From: Leptospira saintgironsiae
GTDB taxonomy: Bacteria > Spirochaetota > Leptospiria > Leptospirales > Leptospiraceae
DNA length: 64,000 nt
Assembly (NCBI RefSeq): GCF_002811765.1
Contig: NZ_NPDR01000001.1
Span: forward strand, 620,001 to 684,000
Direction: 5' to 3'
Position 1 is the first letter of the stretch. Every line of letters starts with the position of its first letter. Shown piece after piece: positions 48,887 to 57,935 of the stretch. A program made the translations under genes and the position numbers. The notes below the pieces were generated by a model, which saw only the letters and a list, made by a program, of their open reading frames with translations, did no database searches and was not told the DNA's origin.

Positions 48887-50034
48887 ACCGTTCCATTATT
48901 TTAGTCACAGGATTTTTATTCGTATGCGCAGGTCTTCTGACGGGGATTTACACTGCGGTGATCCAAGACACTGATTCCACAAATAAAGGGATCATTGAAA
49001 AAGTTAGGGAAGGAGAGGAATTCTTAAAACATTCCAATCCTAAATCCTCCGAAAAGGCTCTGGATATTTTTGCAGAATTATCCTCTAAAGATGTGGGTTC
49101 GGATCTTTCTTTCCGGATCCAATATGATCTAGCGACCGCTCTGGATAAAACCGGAGATAAAATGAGGGCACTTGGTATCTTCAGAGAGTTAAACCAAAAA
49201 GAAGGTTTAGCCCGTGAGGAAAAAGCTAGGGTTGCTTATGGCCTTGGGAACCTTCTTCTTTTATTAAACAGAGACGAAGAAGGTAAAGGTCATTTGGAAG
49301 AAGTTCTCAGAACTTCCGGAGACAATAAACTAAGATCTAACGCATTATCTGCAATTGCTGACTATTACATGAAAAAAGGTAATTATGATCAGTCTAGAAA
49401 GAACTACGTATTGGCCCTACAAGAAGATCCTGAAAACGTAAAAGCTAGAGTAAGATGGGGAAAATCTTTGCGTAGAATGGGCAAAGATTGGTCCGCATAC
49501 GATGTGTATGAAGATTACGTTCAGTCAGATGCTTACTTTGATCCCGATAAGATTGCTGTAGATAAAGAATTCCGTTCAGGACTCTTGGAGAAAGGAAGAG
49601 AATTATACGTACGCAAAGAATATTACTCTGCTATCGAAACCTTGAAAAAGGCATTGGACATAGGCGTTAGCGAAAGAGCTAGAGAACAAGCCTGGTATTA
49701 TATCGCAGAAAGTTACGATGCTTTAGGAAAATCAGAACAAGCAATCCAATATCTGAACAAAATGTTAGAGAACTCAGATGGAACTATGGATCAGGCTGCT
49801 ATGTTCAGAAAAGGAACTATCTATTTCAGAGGTGGAAAGTATGAGAAGGCCGCTGCGGTTTTCCAAGAATCTGCTGATAGAAATCCTGATACCCCTGTTG
49901 GTAAAAAATCTGCTGCTTGGAAGAAGGAAGCCTTGGATCAGGTCGAAGACGATCTTAGATACAAGGACGGAGAAGGCGGCGGAAAAGCAAAACCAAGTGA
50001 TGACGATCGCCAAGACGACGACTGGAAATATTAA
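48883..50034 (+). CDS. TPR repeat membrane-anchored protein
   Basis: 383 residues from ATG 48883, preceded by GGAGGAAGA and overlapping the previous stop by 4 nt (ATGA); an earlier ATG at 48853 has no ribosome site. One N-terminal helix (about 5-22) anchors it. At least six TPRs follow, such as YGLGNLLLLLNRDEEGKGHLEE and YIAESYDALGKSEQAIQYLNKML, and the tail is Asp/Lys-rich. Coupling to the FN3-TPR gene suggests the two products work together. Confidence 0.8.
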   Translation: MNRSIILVTGFLFVCAGLLTGIYTAVIQDTDSTNKGIIEKVREGEEFLKHSNPKSSEKALDIFAELSSKDVGSDLSFRIQYDLATALDKTGDKMRALGIFRELNQKEGLAREEKARVAYGLGNLLLLLNRDEEGKGHLEEVLRTSGDNKLRSNALSAIADYYMKKGNYDQSRKNYVLALQEDPENVKARVRWGKSLRRMGKDWSAYDVYEDYVQSDAYFDPDKIAVDKEFRSGLLEKGRELYVRKEYYSAIETLKKALDIGVSERAREQAWYYIAESYDALGKSEQAIQYLNKMLENSDGTMDQAAMFRKGTIYFRGGKYEKAAAVFQESADRNPDTPVGKKSAAWKKEALDQVEDDLRYKDGEGGGKAKPSDDDRQDDDWKY

Positions 50035-50040
50035 GAAATT

Positions 50041-51006
50041 TCAATTAGAAGATGTCTGAATAAATTCTTGTTCAGACATTTGGATTTGTACTCCCAAACA
50101 ATCGTAGATTGCATGTGGAATATCTTTCAAAGCGTGGATCTTGTCTTTCATTTGATCTGTATATTTACCATACAGAATAGTTGGCACTGGATTTACAGTA
50201 TGTACATCCACACTCAGATCTTCTAGATTTCCATGATCAGATGTTACAATGAGCTGGTCTTGTTCCGGATCCATTGCATCCAAAACTCCGAGTAAAAAGT
50301 CCTCCAAGTCAGAGATACATTTCTCGGCGCCTTTCCAATTCATCTTATGACCTACTTTATCCGTGATAAAGTATTCATAGATACATAACGTATGATCCTT
50401 CATTGCAGGAATGATCTCATTTCCTGTTTTGTAAGGGTCTTGGATCTCTAAAACTGGATCATCTTTATCTATAAAATCTTTTCCGAACTTTCTGAGAAAA
50501 TCACGGCTGATGTCCATATAGAGACCTTTGCCATCTCTAAGATCATCCATATCTTTTAAAGGTTTGTCTGCAGCCATTTGGATGAGAGTAGAAGCGGAAA
50601 CATGTCTAGGATGTTTTTTTATATGTTCTGCAAATCCTGGAGTATAACAGTTCAATAGATCTGCTTTAAATCCGTTCTCTTCTAAAATCCGAATGATAGA
50701 ATATTTAGCGATGATACGTTTTAAAGTGAATGTAGGAAATCCACTCATGTGCCGGTTCAGTACCTGACAAGCGTTGATACCAGTCCAAAGAGAAGTCTGT
50801 CCAGTTGCGCTTTGGGGAAGTCCTTTGATTCCCATACTTGCGTCCGTTTTGAGATAAATAAGTTCTTGGAGGCGGGAAGGAGAATCTGCCGGGATTGATT
50901 TACCGCCTAAGGGTAAAAAAATACCCTTTGAATACTTGGAGAATGGATTTTTATCAGGATTGTTTTCCCCAAAGCCTATTCCGTCTATAAACACATAAAA
51001 TATCAT
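50041..51006 (-). CDS. Alkaline-phosphatase-superfamily metalloenzyme (phosphomutase-like)
   Basis: 321 residues. Metal and nucleophile motifs of the superfamily are present: FIDGIGFG near residue 8, the nucleophile region SATGQTSLWTG (about 66-76), TDKVGHK near 215 and SDHGN near 255. These correspond to the fold of cofactor-independent phosphoglycerate mutase and phosphopentomutase, but the protein is far shorter than iPGM (about 510) and lacks its inserted transferase domain. The substrate is therefore unknown; nucleotide or sugar phosphates are plausible. ATG at 51006. Confidence 0.78.
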   Translation of the reverse strand: MIFYVFIDGIGFGENNPDKNPFSKYSKGIFLPLGGKSIPADSPSRLQELIYLKTDASMGIKGLPQSATGQTSLWTGINACQVLNRHMSGFPTFTLKRIIAKYSIIRILEENGFKADLLNCYTPGFAEHIKKHPRHVSASTLIQMAADKPLKDMDDLRDGKGLYMDISRDFLRKFGKDFIDKDDPVLEIQDPYKTGNEIIPAMKDHTLCIYEYFITDKVGHKMNWKGAEKCISDLEDFLLGVLDAMDPEQDQLIVTSDHGNLEDLSVDVHTVNPVPTILYGKYTDQMKDKIHALKDIPHAIYDCLGVQIQMSEQEFIQTSSN

Positions 51007-51083
51007 TTTATTGGCTCGAGAAGTATCGATTATCCTATTGAATTAGACTGATTCTTTATGATGGAATCGCCGATACTAGAAAG

Positions 51084-52082
51084 GTGAACCCGCGCAAACA
51101 TAGCAAAAGATCTCGAATTCTAACTCTGATACTGCTATGTATCGTATTGATTTCCATCCCTTTTTTTCCGGGGGCTTGGAAGGATTCGGTTTTCTTCTCT
51201 CCTATTCAAATTCTTAGTTTGTACCCTAAACTGAAAAAGGAATCTTTTCTAGACTTAATCCTAGAAAGATTTCAGAACAAATACTATGACCTGGGTTATA
51301 GATTTGAATATCTGATGAGAGAAGTTCCTAAACTTGAAACAGACAAGGACGCGGAAGCTTTAGGAAAACTTTTCAGCTCTTCTATCAAATTAAAACAAAT
51401 CCGTATTTATGATTATAATTATAGAACAATGTATTCCTCAGATCCAAAAGGTCCTGGATTTCATAAAGGACTCAGATTACTCGGAATGCAGGTGCCCAGA
51501 TCCAGTTGGGTAGAAGATACGGATGGGTTTTTATTATACAGAAATTCTTCCGGAGATCTATATCTTCAAATCTTGAAAGAAGATGGAGATCGAATTGTAC
51601 AAGAAGCAAGCGGTTCCAAAAAATCATTTTTGCCTCGAGACTTTTCAGAAGGGATCTTGTATTGGGTTTATAAGAAGAAGGAAGAAGATTCCGAACTTTT
51701 AGAAACAAATTTGAATCCGGATAGTACATTACTTCCTGATGCTGAAGTTTCTAATTCTGAAGAATCAAAGGCAATGATACATGCATTGCTGGATAAAAAT
51801 TCCAAATCCCAAAACTTTCTAGTTCGCCCTATTTGGGAAAAAACAATTGCAGATGATCTAGAAATTTTTCTATCACAACCTAGAAAGACAAGAGCAGAAG
51901 AGTTATTATTGATCTTAAGTGCTTTCGGAATTTCTTTAATCTCTTTGGTTTGCGGGATACTCGCTTCTAGGATTTTATTCACAATAAGAATGGAGAATCG
52001 TTTTTCTGAAAGAGAAGAAGTGATCCAAGTAAAAACCGAGTTGATTCGTTTACTCGGACAATTTAGGGAAAAGACAAAATGA
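51084..52082 (+). CDS. Two-helix membrane protein with sensor-like outer domain
   Basis: 332 residues from GTG 51084. Helix 1 (about 11-30) and helix 2 (about 278-301) enclose an extracytoplasmic domain of about 245 residues with an SSIKLKQIRIYDYNYRTMYSS segment that recalls dCache/CHASE-type sensors. Only about 30 cytoplasmic residues follow, ending in a possible coiled coil, so it has no output domain of its own. It is coupled by an ATGA overlap to the next gene, which has the same topology plus a long cytoplasmic part. The pair may form a heterodimeric receptor. Confidence 0.62.
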   Translation: MNPRKHSKRSRILTLILLCIVLISIPFFPGAWKDSVFFSPIQILSLYPKLKKESFLDLILERFQNKYYDLGYRFEYLMREVPKLETDKDAEALGKLFSSSIKLKQIRIYDYNYRTMYSSDPKGPGFHKGLRLLGMQVPRSSWVEDTDGFLLYRNSSGDLYLQILKEDGDRIVQEASGSKKSFLPRDFSEGILYWVYKKKEEDSELLETNLNPDSTLLPDAEVSNSEESKAMIHALLDKNSKSQNFLVRPIWEKTIADDLEIFLSQPRKTRAEELLLILSAFGISLISLVCGILASRILFTIRMENRFSEREEVIQVKTELIRLLGQFREKTK

Positions 52083-54316
52083 TCGGCTTTAAATTCAGAC
52101 TTATACTCGCTCTTTCTTTTATATTTTCCGTTTCAGTACTTCTTTTGGAACCATACTTTCCTTCCGGGATTTTTTATAAGTCTAGATTGGAATCAGTATT
52201 CTCTTCTTTTAATAAAGAGATCTTAGAGTTAGAAAAAAAAATCAGAGAATCAGATCCGGAAGAATTAGATACTAATAATCTATTCCTTCCTGTAAGAACC
52301 TTTTTATCTTGGGACTCAAATCTAAAAAACACTCCTAACCTGGAATTTTCAGGAGATAAAGAAAGATATCTATTATCCCAAGCTTGGGAAGGAAAGACTA
52401 GTCGTTTTCTTTCTTTAGAGAATGAGCCTGTATTATTTGTTCCATTATATTCAAAGTCAATCGCTGTACTTGCGGTGCTGGATAAGGAAAAATTCAAAAT
52501 TTCCCTGGACGATAAAATAGAATATTTCGTTCCTGAACCAAGACTTGGGACTTTCCAGGACTGGGAAGAAAAAGGGGACAAGACAGATCCGCGAAAAATT
52601 TCAGAAGAAGTTTTGAAGTCCATGAAGGACGGAGGAACCGACTTTAGAGAGATACGCTTAGGAGATAAATTATACAGAGCCTATTACGCATTCTATCCGG
52701 AAGATAAGATTGGATTTATCCAAGGGATCTTGCTCTTAGTTCCTTATGAACGTAATATTTTCTTAATATTATTCCCTGTATTTTTTGGGTTATTATTCCT
52801 ACTGGATACATGCATTCTTTTAGTCAGAAAGAATAAGTCCTCTTCTTCTTATGCAAAAGCAGATGTATCCAAACTAATCCAAACTCTTTCTCAAAGGATA
52901 GAAGAAAGTAATTTTAAACAGGTGGAAGCCGCAAAACTGCACGAGATCGCCGATATTCCTGAAATAGTAACCGTTCCTCCTGTTTTAGAGACGAAACCGA
53001 ATGCAAGCGGCACATTCTATGTTTTGCCTTTTGATCTACCTGGAGATTCTTTTCTAACTCCTAAATTTTTAAGAGAGAAGAAGGAGCCAATTCATATAGA
53101 AAGAGAGGTGGCATCTGCTCCTTCTGCTGTATCCGTTGCGGAAATGCCGGAAGCTCTACAGAAAAAGAGAGATTCTATCTTTACTGATGAACTCGCAAGG
53201 CTTGTGGAGAAGGTTAAATCTACTTCTCCTGAAATTCCTCAGATAGAAATTTCAGATCGCCCTAAGGATTCAGGCCTTTTAGCAAAAGCGCTTAGAGTAA
53301 CTGGACTTGCCGAGATTGGTCTGAAGGCAGCAAGGGGACTTGCTCCTCAACATAAATCCAGGTTTTTCCTTTGGGCGAGAGCTTGGTGGGGAATTCGTAA
53401 AACTGATCCAAATGAAGAACTTCCTCTTTCTGAAAAATTCAGAGGCTGGTTGGATAAACAGCCTATCCGCGAAAAAAGAAAGATCCTAGAAGTATTAGAT
53501 GAGATCCATCAAGGTTTGGATTCTCCTATATCTTCCTTATTAAAATATTATCTTACAATTTTCTCTTCTCTTCATTTGAAATCTTTTAGTATTCATTTTT
53601 ACGATAGAAGAAGAGGAGCTTACCTTCCTGTAGTATCTTATGGATTACAACCTTATAGCCGTCAGAATATGATTTTCTTATATGGAGATCAGTTCCTAGG
53701 AAAAGAAGTGGGAGATGTTTCTATCATAGACGTTACTGAAGAAAGACGTACTGATCATTTTTTCCGTAAAAAATTTGACTCCGCGGATTTGGATGGGGTG
53801 ATGAGGATTGTTTCCTTCCCACTTTTTAGATCTGGTTTGGATTTTAGATTCTTTCTGATGTTCCCAGATCCACCTAATAATGATTTGGCGGAACAAATTA
53901 GAGAGAATGTAGAAAATTCTATAGAACCTGTAGAAGATGCATTTTTACAATTGGAGATTGAGCAGGCTTCTCATGCCATTCAGGACAAAAGAGATTTAGT
54001 CCAAATTCAATTTTTACTTCTTCGTTGGGCAACCCATGGTGAAAGAAGTAGATGTAATCTATACAAGATCAAATGTACAGGTGACTTGGATTATTCTTCC
54101 ATAGACAAATGGAGAAAGGATGTTCTGGAGGAGGTCCAACCTAGGCTTGGATCGGAAGATTATGGTTTTGGAGTTTCTCCTTCTGAAATTTTTGTTCTGT
54201 CCAGAGAAGAGAGAGAATCTGAACTGAAAATGATCCTGGATTCTATAGGTAAAGAATATAAGATCACTCCACTTCCTTATCCGGAAAACGGAAAAAATTT
54301 ATACACTTATATTTAA
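52079..54316 (+). CDS. Membrane protein with outer sensor-like domain and long cytoplasmic region
   Basis: 745 residues, unrecognised overall. Helices at about 8-27 and 226-248 flank an extracytoplasmic domain (30-225) similar in layout to the upstream protein. The cytoplasmic part (250-745) contains a disordered Pro/Lys/Glu stretch (about 280-400), then a globular region (about 475-640) whose pattern (FSIHFYDRRRGAYLPVVSYG and VSFPLFRSGLDFRFFLMF) resembles a GAF domain. No kinase, cyclase or GGDEF motif is visible. It may signal by protein contact. The gene overlaps its neighbour by 4 nt. Confidence 0.62.
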   Translation: MIGFKFRLILALSFIFSVSVLLLEPYFPSGIFYKSRLESVFSSFNKEILELEKKIRESDPEELDTNNLFLPVRTFLSWDSNLKNTPNLEFSGDKERYLLSQAWEGKTSRFLSLENEPVLFVPLYSKSIAVLAVLDKEKFKISLDDKIEYFVPEPRLGTFQDWEEKGDKTDPRKISEEVLKSMKDGGTDFREIRLGDKLYRAYYAFYPEDKIGFIQGILLLVPYERNIFLILFPVFFGLLFLLDTCILLVRKNKSSSSYAKADVSKLIQTLSQRIEESNFKQVEAAKLHEIADIPEIVTVPPVLETKPNASGTFYVLPFDLPGDSFLTPKFLREKKEPIHIEREVASAPSAVSVAEMPEALQKKRDSIFTDELARLVEKVKSTSPEIPQIEISDRPKDSGLLAKALRVTGLAEIGLKAARGLAPQHKSRFFLWARAWWGIRKTDPNEELPLSEKFRGWLDKQPIREKRKILEVLDEIHQGLDSPISSLLKYYLTIFSSLHLKSFSIHFYDRRRGAYLPVVSYGLQPYSRQNMIFLYGDQFLGKEVGDVSIIDVTEERRTDHFFRKKFDSADLDGVMRIVSFPLFRSGLDFRFFLMFPDPPNNDLAEQIRENVENSIEPVEDAFLQLEIEQASHAIQDKRDLVQIQFLLLRWATHGERSRCNLYKIKCTGDLDYSSIDKWRKDVLEEVQPRLGSEDYGFGVSPSEIFVLSREERESELKMILDSIGKEYKITPLPYPENGKNLYTYI

Positions 54317-54347
54317 TATTTTCCTGTCGGATAGGATCTAATCTGAA

Positions 54348-54941
54348 ATGCGCGCCTTCTGTTATATCATTCTGTTTTGTGTAAGTTTATCTTCTTCTTA
54401 TCCCCAAGAAGAAAATAGAAGAGAATGGAATAAGGCCGCAAAACAAAAAGTTCTACTTCTTCATCAAAGTGGAAAAGAAGCCGAGAGCCTTCCTTTCTTA
54501 GAAGAATACGTCAAAAAAAATCCAAGCGAGTTGATCTATAAACTGTATCTGGCTCGGGCTCTTTTTTGGAGAGCTGACTTGGAATTGCCTGGCCATTCCG
54601 AAGACGTTTTTTCTAGAATGGAGAAGGTCCGAAAGATTCGAGACAATTACCTCCGAGCGGCGAGTCTTTTCGAAGAGAATGTTGGATATTTAGTTAAGGT
54701 AAGTCCTAGAGATCCTGATTTGGGAAAATGGACCTTTTTATGGGCAATGTCAGAATGGTATGCTGGCAGGGAAGACCGGGCAATTCAGCTATTTAAGAAG
54801 TCTTTTAAACATGATTTTCGTTTGAACCAGGCAAACTATAATATCGCCGCCATTTACGAAAACCTGGGACAGATACTAGATTCTCAAATTTATTACGGAA
54901 CCTACTTGAAAAACGAAAAGGAACTGAAAGAAGAGGAGTAA
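54348..54941 (+). CDS. Secreted TPR-like protein (197 aa)
   Basis: A signal peptide covers about the first 20 residues (MRAFCYIILFCVSLSSSYPQ), with a possible cleavage before Q20. The remainder is helical with TPR-like spacing ([81 protein letters not shown]). The end of the gene overlaps the next ATG by one base (TAATG). It is possibly co-transcribed with the membrane-sensor pair upstream. Confidence 0.7.
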   Translation: MRAFCYIILFCVSLSSSYPQEENRREWNKAAKQKVLLLHQSGKEAESLPFLEEYVKKNPSELIYKLYLARALFWRADLELPGHSEDVFSRMEKVRKIRDNYLRAASLFEENVGYLVKVSPRDPDLGKWTFLWAMSEWYAGREDRAIQLFKKSFKHDFRLNQANYNIAAIYENLGQILDSQIYYGTYLKNEKELKEEE

Positions 54942-55144
54942 TGGCCCGTGTCGAAAGAAGATTTCAGATGCTCCTCACCGAGGAAGAATTCGAATTATTA
55001 AGGACTGAGGCGGAGAAAAGAGACCTCTCCGCTTCTGAGTTACTTCGCTCCTGTTTTAGGAACGAAGTTTTTAAATCAGATTCCTACCAAAGATTAGAAG
55101 CTTTGAGAGAATTATCTAAAATTTATCCGGAAGCGAAAGTTTGA
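54941..55144 (+). CDS. Ribbon-helix-helix protein, candidate antitoxin
   Basis: 67 residues. The pattern RRFQMLLTEEEFELLRTEAEKRDLSASELLRSCF is a typical ribbon-helix-helix (CopG/MetJ) DNA-binding fold: one strand and two helices. AGGAG lies at 54934-54938. It is followed, with a 4-nt overlap (TTGA), by a PIN-like protein, the order of VapBC-type toxin-antitoxin operons. The C-terminal 25 residues could wrap the toxin. Function as antitoxin is inference. Confidence 0.72.
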   Translation: MARVERRFQMLLTEEEFELLRTEAEKRDLSASELLRSCFRNEVFKSDSYQRLEALRELSKIYPEAKV

Positions 55145-55557
55145 AATTATTAGTCTCTTCGGATTGTTTTAGGGAATTGGTGCTTGGAAATTCCTCTTCT
55201 CGTCGTTCAGTATCGAACGCGATCGAATCACTTACCAAAAAAAATCATATTTTCGTTTTGGCCCTTCCAAGTTTGGATGCTGTCCTTGAAAAAGAATCTG
55301 ATCCCTTAACAAGAGAGATCATCTGGAACCAATGTAAAAATTTATTCTTGGATTTTCTTCCTATTAGAAAGGAAGAGATCTCACTTGCGATACGACTTTC
55401 TTCTTCTAAGAGCTTAGAATGGAAAGAATGGCTGGAGATTGCTACAGCTTCTTTGGCTGATTTAGATGGGATTTTATGTACGAATCCTAAATGGAAAGAG
55501 CAGAATCTAGTAAAGATCTTACTCGCTCAGGAAATAGACCTCGACGGGGTCGCTTAA
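55141..55557 (+). CDS. PIN-like protein, candidate VapC-type toxin
   Basis: 138 residues from TTG 55141. The N-terminal strand LLVSSDCFRELV places D8 at the first PIN acidic position, and LEIATASLADLDGILCTNPKW (98-118) matches the C-terminal PIN element, with E99 in place of the usual Asp and N115 where the last acidic residue would be. A mid-protein acidic is D46 or E50. Metal binding may be weakened, so activity is uncertain. Size and position after an RHH gene suit a VapC-like RNase. It overlaps the convergent LamG-like gene by 39 nt. Confidence 0.55.
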   Translation: MKLLVSSDCFRELVLGNSSSRRSVSNAIESLTKKNHIFVLALPSLDAVLEKESDPLTREIIWNQCKNLFLDFLPIRKEEISLAIRLSSSKSLEWKEWLEIATASLADLDGILCTNPKWKEQNLVKILLAQEIDLDGVA

Positions 55558-57399
55558 AGGACTGAGTTGATCCGGTCCATTTTCCGGATCGTAAACTGCG
55601 TTATAAGCTGCAACTTTGAAATAATACGTTAGTCCCTTTTGGAAGAATAAAAGTTTTTTGTCGTAAGGGTCCTTACGAGGTTTCTTTTTTTTCTTTTTGG
55701 TTTTTGGACTTTCGTCCTCATCATCATTTTCTTCCGGTTTTTCTGCGTTCAAAGAAATGAGTCTATTGTCGATACACTGACAAAGTTTTGGACCACTCAT
55801 ATCGTTACGCTTAGGACAAGTGGAATCATCACCCAAGATCGGATCCAAATACTCGCTCATTGGATGTTTGGTCTTACCTTTAGTGGTCAGAACAGGCATC
55901 TTACCTTTCGACAATTCTTTGCTAGTACCTTTTAAGATACCAACCATACGATTTGGGCCGACTCCATAATGGATTACATAGCCACCTTTTTGCTGCACAT
56001 TCCTTTCTGGGTTTTGGGTCCAGCTTAAACAAACTTTTGGACCTCCAGCTTCGGAATCATAATCATCGAAGTTTACTATTTTTAAACCGGCTGGTCTGAC
56101 CGGAGGAACTGTTTCTCTATAAGAAAATGTTAATGCTTCTAATTCAGGACTAGATTTTGATCCAGAATCAGTCTTAAATTTTACCTTTACTTGGTAATAT
56201 TTGAAATAAGGGAGTTTGTTTCCCCAGGCTTTATCCAATGGAATACGATAGCTGGAAGATTTTCCCTTAGGAGAACTTTCTTCTTCAGTTTCTCTATATG
56301 GATCATCTTCTTTGAATTCTTCTTCTATCTTTCTTAGATCGATTGATCTCCAAGCAGGATATTCTTCCGTTTTGGAGAAAATTTTAGGAGAAGATCTGAA
56401 GTATAATTCTAATACCGAGGATTTAGGAACATTCGCTTTTAATAATACTGCTTCAGGGATAGAATTGGAAAATTTAGTTTTATAAACAGGAGAAATGGCA
56501 GTTCCAAATTTTGCATCTGCCGTAAAGGAAGCCGGATCGTATTTTTGTCCATCATACTGAGTGGATAAAACTTCCGGATCTGGACTTCCTTTGGAGACCA
56601 GAAAGTCATCTAACCAACCGTAAAAACTTTCTCCAATTTTAAATGGAGTGCTGTCTTCAGGATGAAAACCAATTCGAATGATTGGTTCTTTGGAAGAAAC
56701 AGAAGCTCTGTCTGTTTCTTTTCCATTGATATATAATACGATCTCTCTTTGAGCCGGTTTGAAGTGAATTATAAAATGATTCCAATCTGATCTAGAAAGT
56801 CTATAATTTCCTGCGAGTTTTAGAGATAGATGTGTTTTGTCCGATTTTTGGAAAAAATTACGAAATTCTAATATTGGAATTTCATCTTTAATTCTAAGAT
56901 CCCAACCGAATTTTTTCCCTCTGGTGTATAAGTCTTTGGAAAGTAAGATTGCTTCCTTGTCTAGGTTTCCAGGTAATAAGAAGAAGGAGATATAAAATTC
57001 TTCTTTAATATCTGGACTCGTGAGAATTCCTTTTGTTTTTCCAGAAATTTTGATCCCGGATCTTTTCCCCACAAAACCTGCTGATCTTTTTCCGGAATGT
57101 GCTTTTGCCGCATCAGGAAGATAAGAAGAAGTTAATATTCTGTAACCGCCAGCCTTATCGTCCAGGTCCGCGGCTTCTTTCTCTTCAAAATCTAAAAAAA
57201 GATCTGAACCTTCTTTGCGATCGCGAGGGCTTAATTCTAATTTGGAAGCCCCATTTTCGGTGCTTCCCAAACGAACATATTTAAGAACAAATGCACTTAG
57301 GGAGAATGAATTGGATTCGGCTGAAATAGAGCCGGAGAAAAAGGAAACAAGACCGACCAAACCTAAGAGATAGACCGGATAAAGGATCTTGTTTCGCAT
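55519..57399 (-). CDS. Large secreted protein with LamG-like domain
   Basis: 626 residues. Signal peptide ends near residue 28 (SISA-ES). Residues 110-270 have the beta-sandwich pattern of a concanavalin-like LamG domain (FYISFFLLPGNL, LRIKDEIPILEF, HFIIHFKPAQREIVLYINGKE, YGWLDDFLVSKG). The rest is beta-rich, with a Lys-rich low-complexity section near 560-580 and a possible FN3-like module around 455-610. Proteins of this layout often bind sugars or matrix on the cell surface. It is the last gene before rpiB on the minus strand. Confidence 0.72.
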   Translation of the reverse strand: MRNKILYPVYLLGLVGLVSFFSGSISAESNSFSLSAFVLKYVRLGSTENGASKLELSPRDRKEGSDLFLDFEEKEAADLDDKAGGYRILTSSYLPDAAKAHSGKRSAGFVGKRSGIKISGKTKGILTSPDIKEEFYISFFLLPGNLDKEAILLSKDLYTRGKKFGWDLRIKDEIPILEFRNFFQKSDKTHLSLKLAGNYRLSRSDWNHFIIHFKPAQREIVLYINGKETDRASVSSKEPIIRIGFHPEDSTPFKIGESFYGWLDDFLVSKGSPDPEVLSTQYDGQKYDPASFTADAKFGTAISPVYKTKFSNSIPEAVLLKANVPKSSVLELYFRSSPKIFSKTEEYPAWRSIDLRKIEEEFKEDDPYRETEEESSPKGKSSSYRIPLDKAWGNKLPYFKYYQVKVKFKTDSGSKSSPELEALTFSYRETVPPVRPAGLKIVNFDDYDSEAGGPKVCLSWTQNPERNVQQKGGYVIHYGVGPNRMVGILKGTSKELSKGKMPVLTTKGKTKHPMSEYLDPILGDDSTCPKRNDMSGPKLCQCIDNRLISLNAEKPEENDDEDESPKTKKKKKKPRKDPYDKKLLFFQKGLTYYFKVAAYNAVYDPENGPDQLSPLSDPVEVYFLSE

Positions 57400-57421
57400 T
57401 CTTAAAAGGGGTGTTCCGTTT

Positions 57422-57856
57422 TTATACGATGGTGTCTAACTGACCCACTCTTCTTTCATGACGTCCTGCTTCGAAAGAAGTATTCAGCCATTTCTGAGCG
57501 ATGCGGGTAGCAAGTTCTTTGCCTAAAACTCTTCCGCCTAATACCAATACGTTTGCATTGTTATGACGACGAGACATTTCCGCAGTGAACTCGTCATGGC
57601 AAAGAGCAGCTCTGATTCCCTTATGACGGTTTGCTGCGATAGAAGCCCCGATGCCTGTGCCACAAAGTGCGATCAAACCATCCACTTCTTTAGAGAGTAC
57701 TTTTTTGCAGGCGTCTGCGATTACTATAGGATAATCCACAGAGGTTTCGTCGTTAACGCCTAAGTCCAGGATCTCAATCGAGTCCGCTAATTCTTTGCGA
57801 AGGAATTCTTTGAGTTCGAATCCACCGTGATCGGAAGCGATGCCAATTTTTTTCAT
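57422..57856 (-). CDS. rpiB: Ribose-5-phosphate isomerase B
   Basis: 144 residues, normal length. SDHGGFELK (about 8-16), the catalytic-Cys region ALCGTGIGASIAANRHKGIRAALCHDEFTAEMSRRHNNANVL (the run is longer in the protein; key residues are the Cys of CGTG and the RHNNAN segment) and GGR near the end define RpiB. The enzyme interconverts ribose 5-phosphate and ribulose 5-phosphate in the pentose phosphate pathway. ATG at 57856. Confidence 0.95.
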   Translation of the reverse strand: MKKIGIASDHGGFELKEFLRKELADSIEILDLGVNDETSVDYPIVIADACKKVLSKEVDGLIALCGTGIGASIAANRHKGIRAALCHDEFTAEMSRRHNNANVLVLGGRVLGKELATRIAQKWLNTSFEAGRHERRVGQLDTIV

Positions 57857-57935
57857 GTTCTAAAGGTACCGTACCTACGTGAATTCTCCGATTCAAGCAA
57901 TTTACAGCAAGGATCGGAAAATAAGGAAAAGTTTC

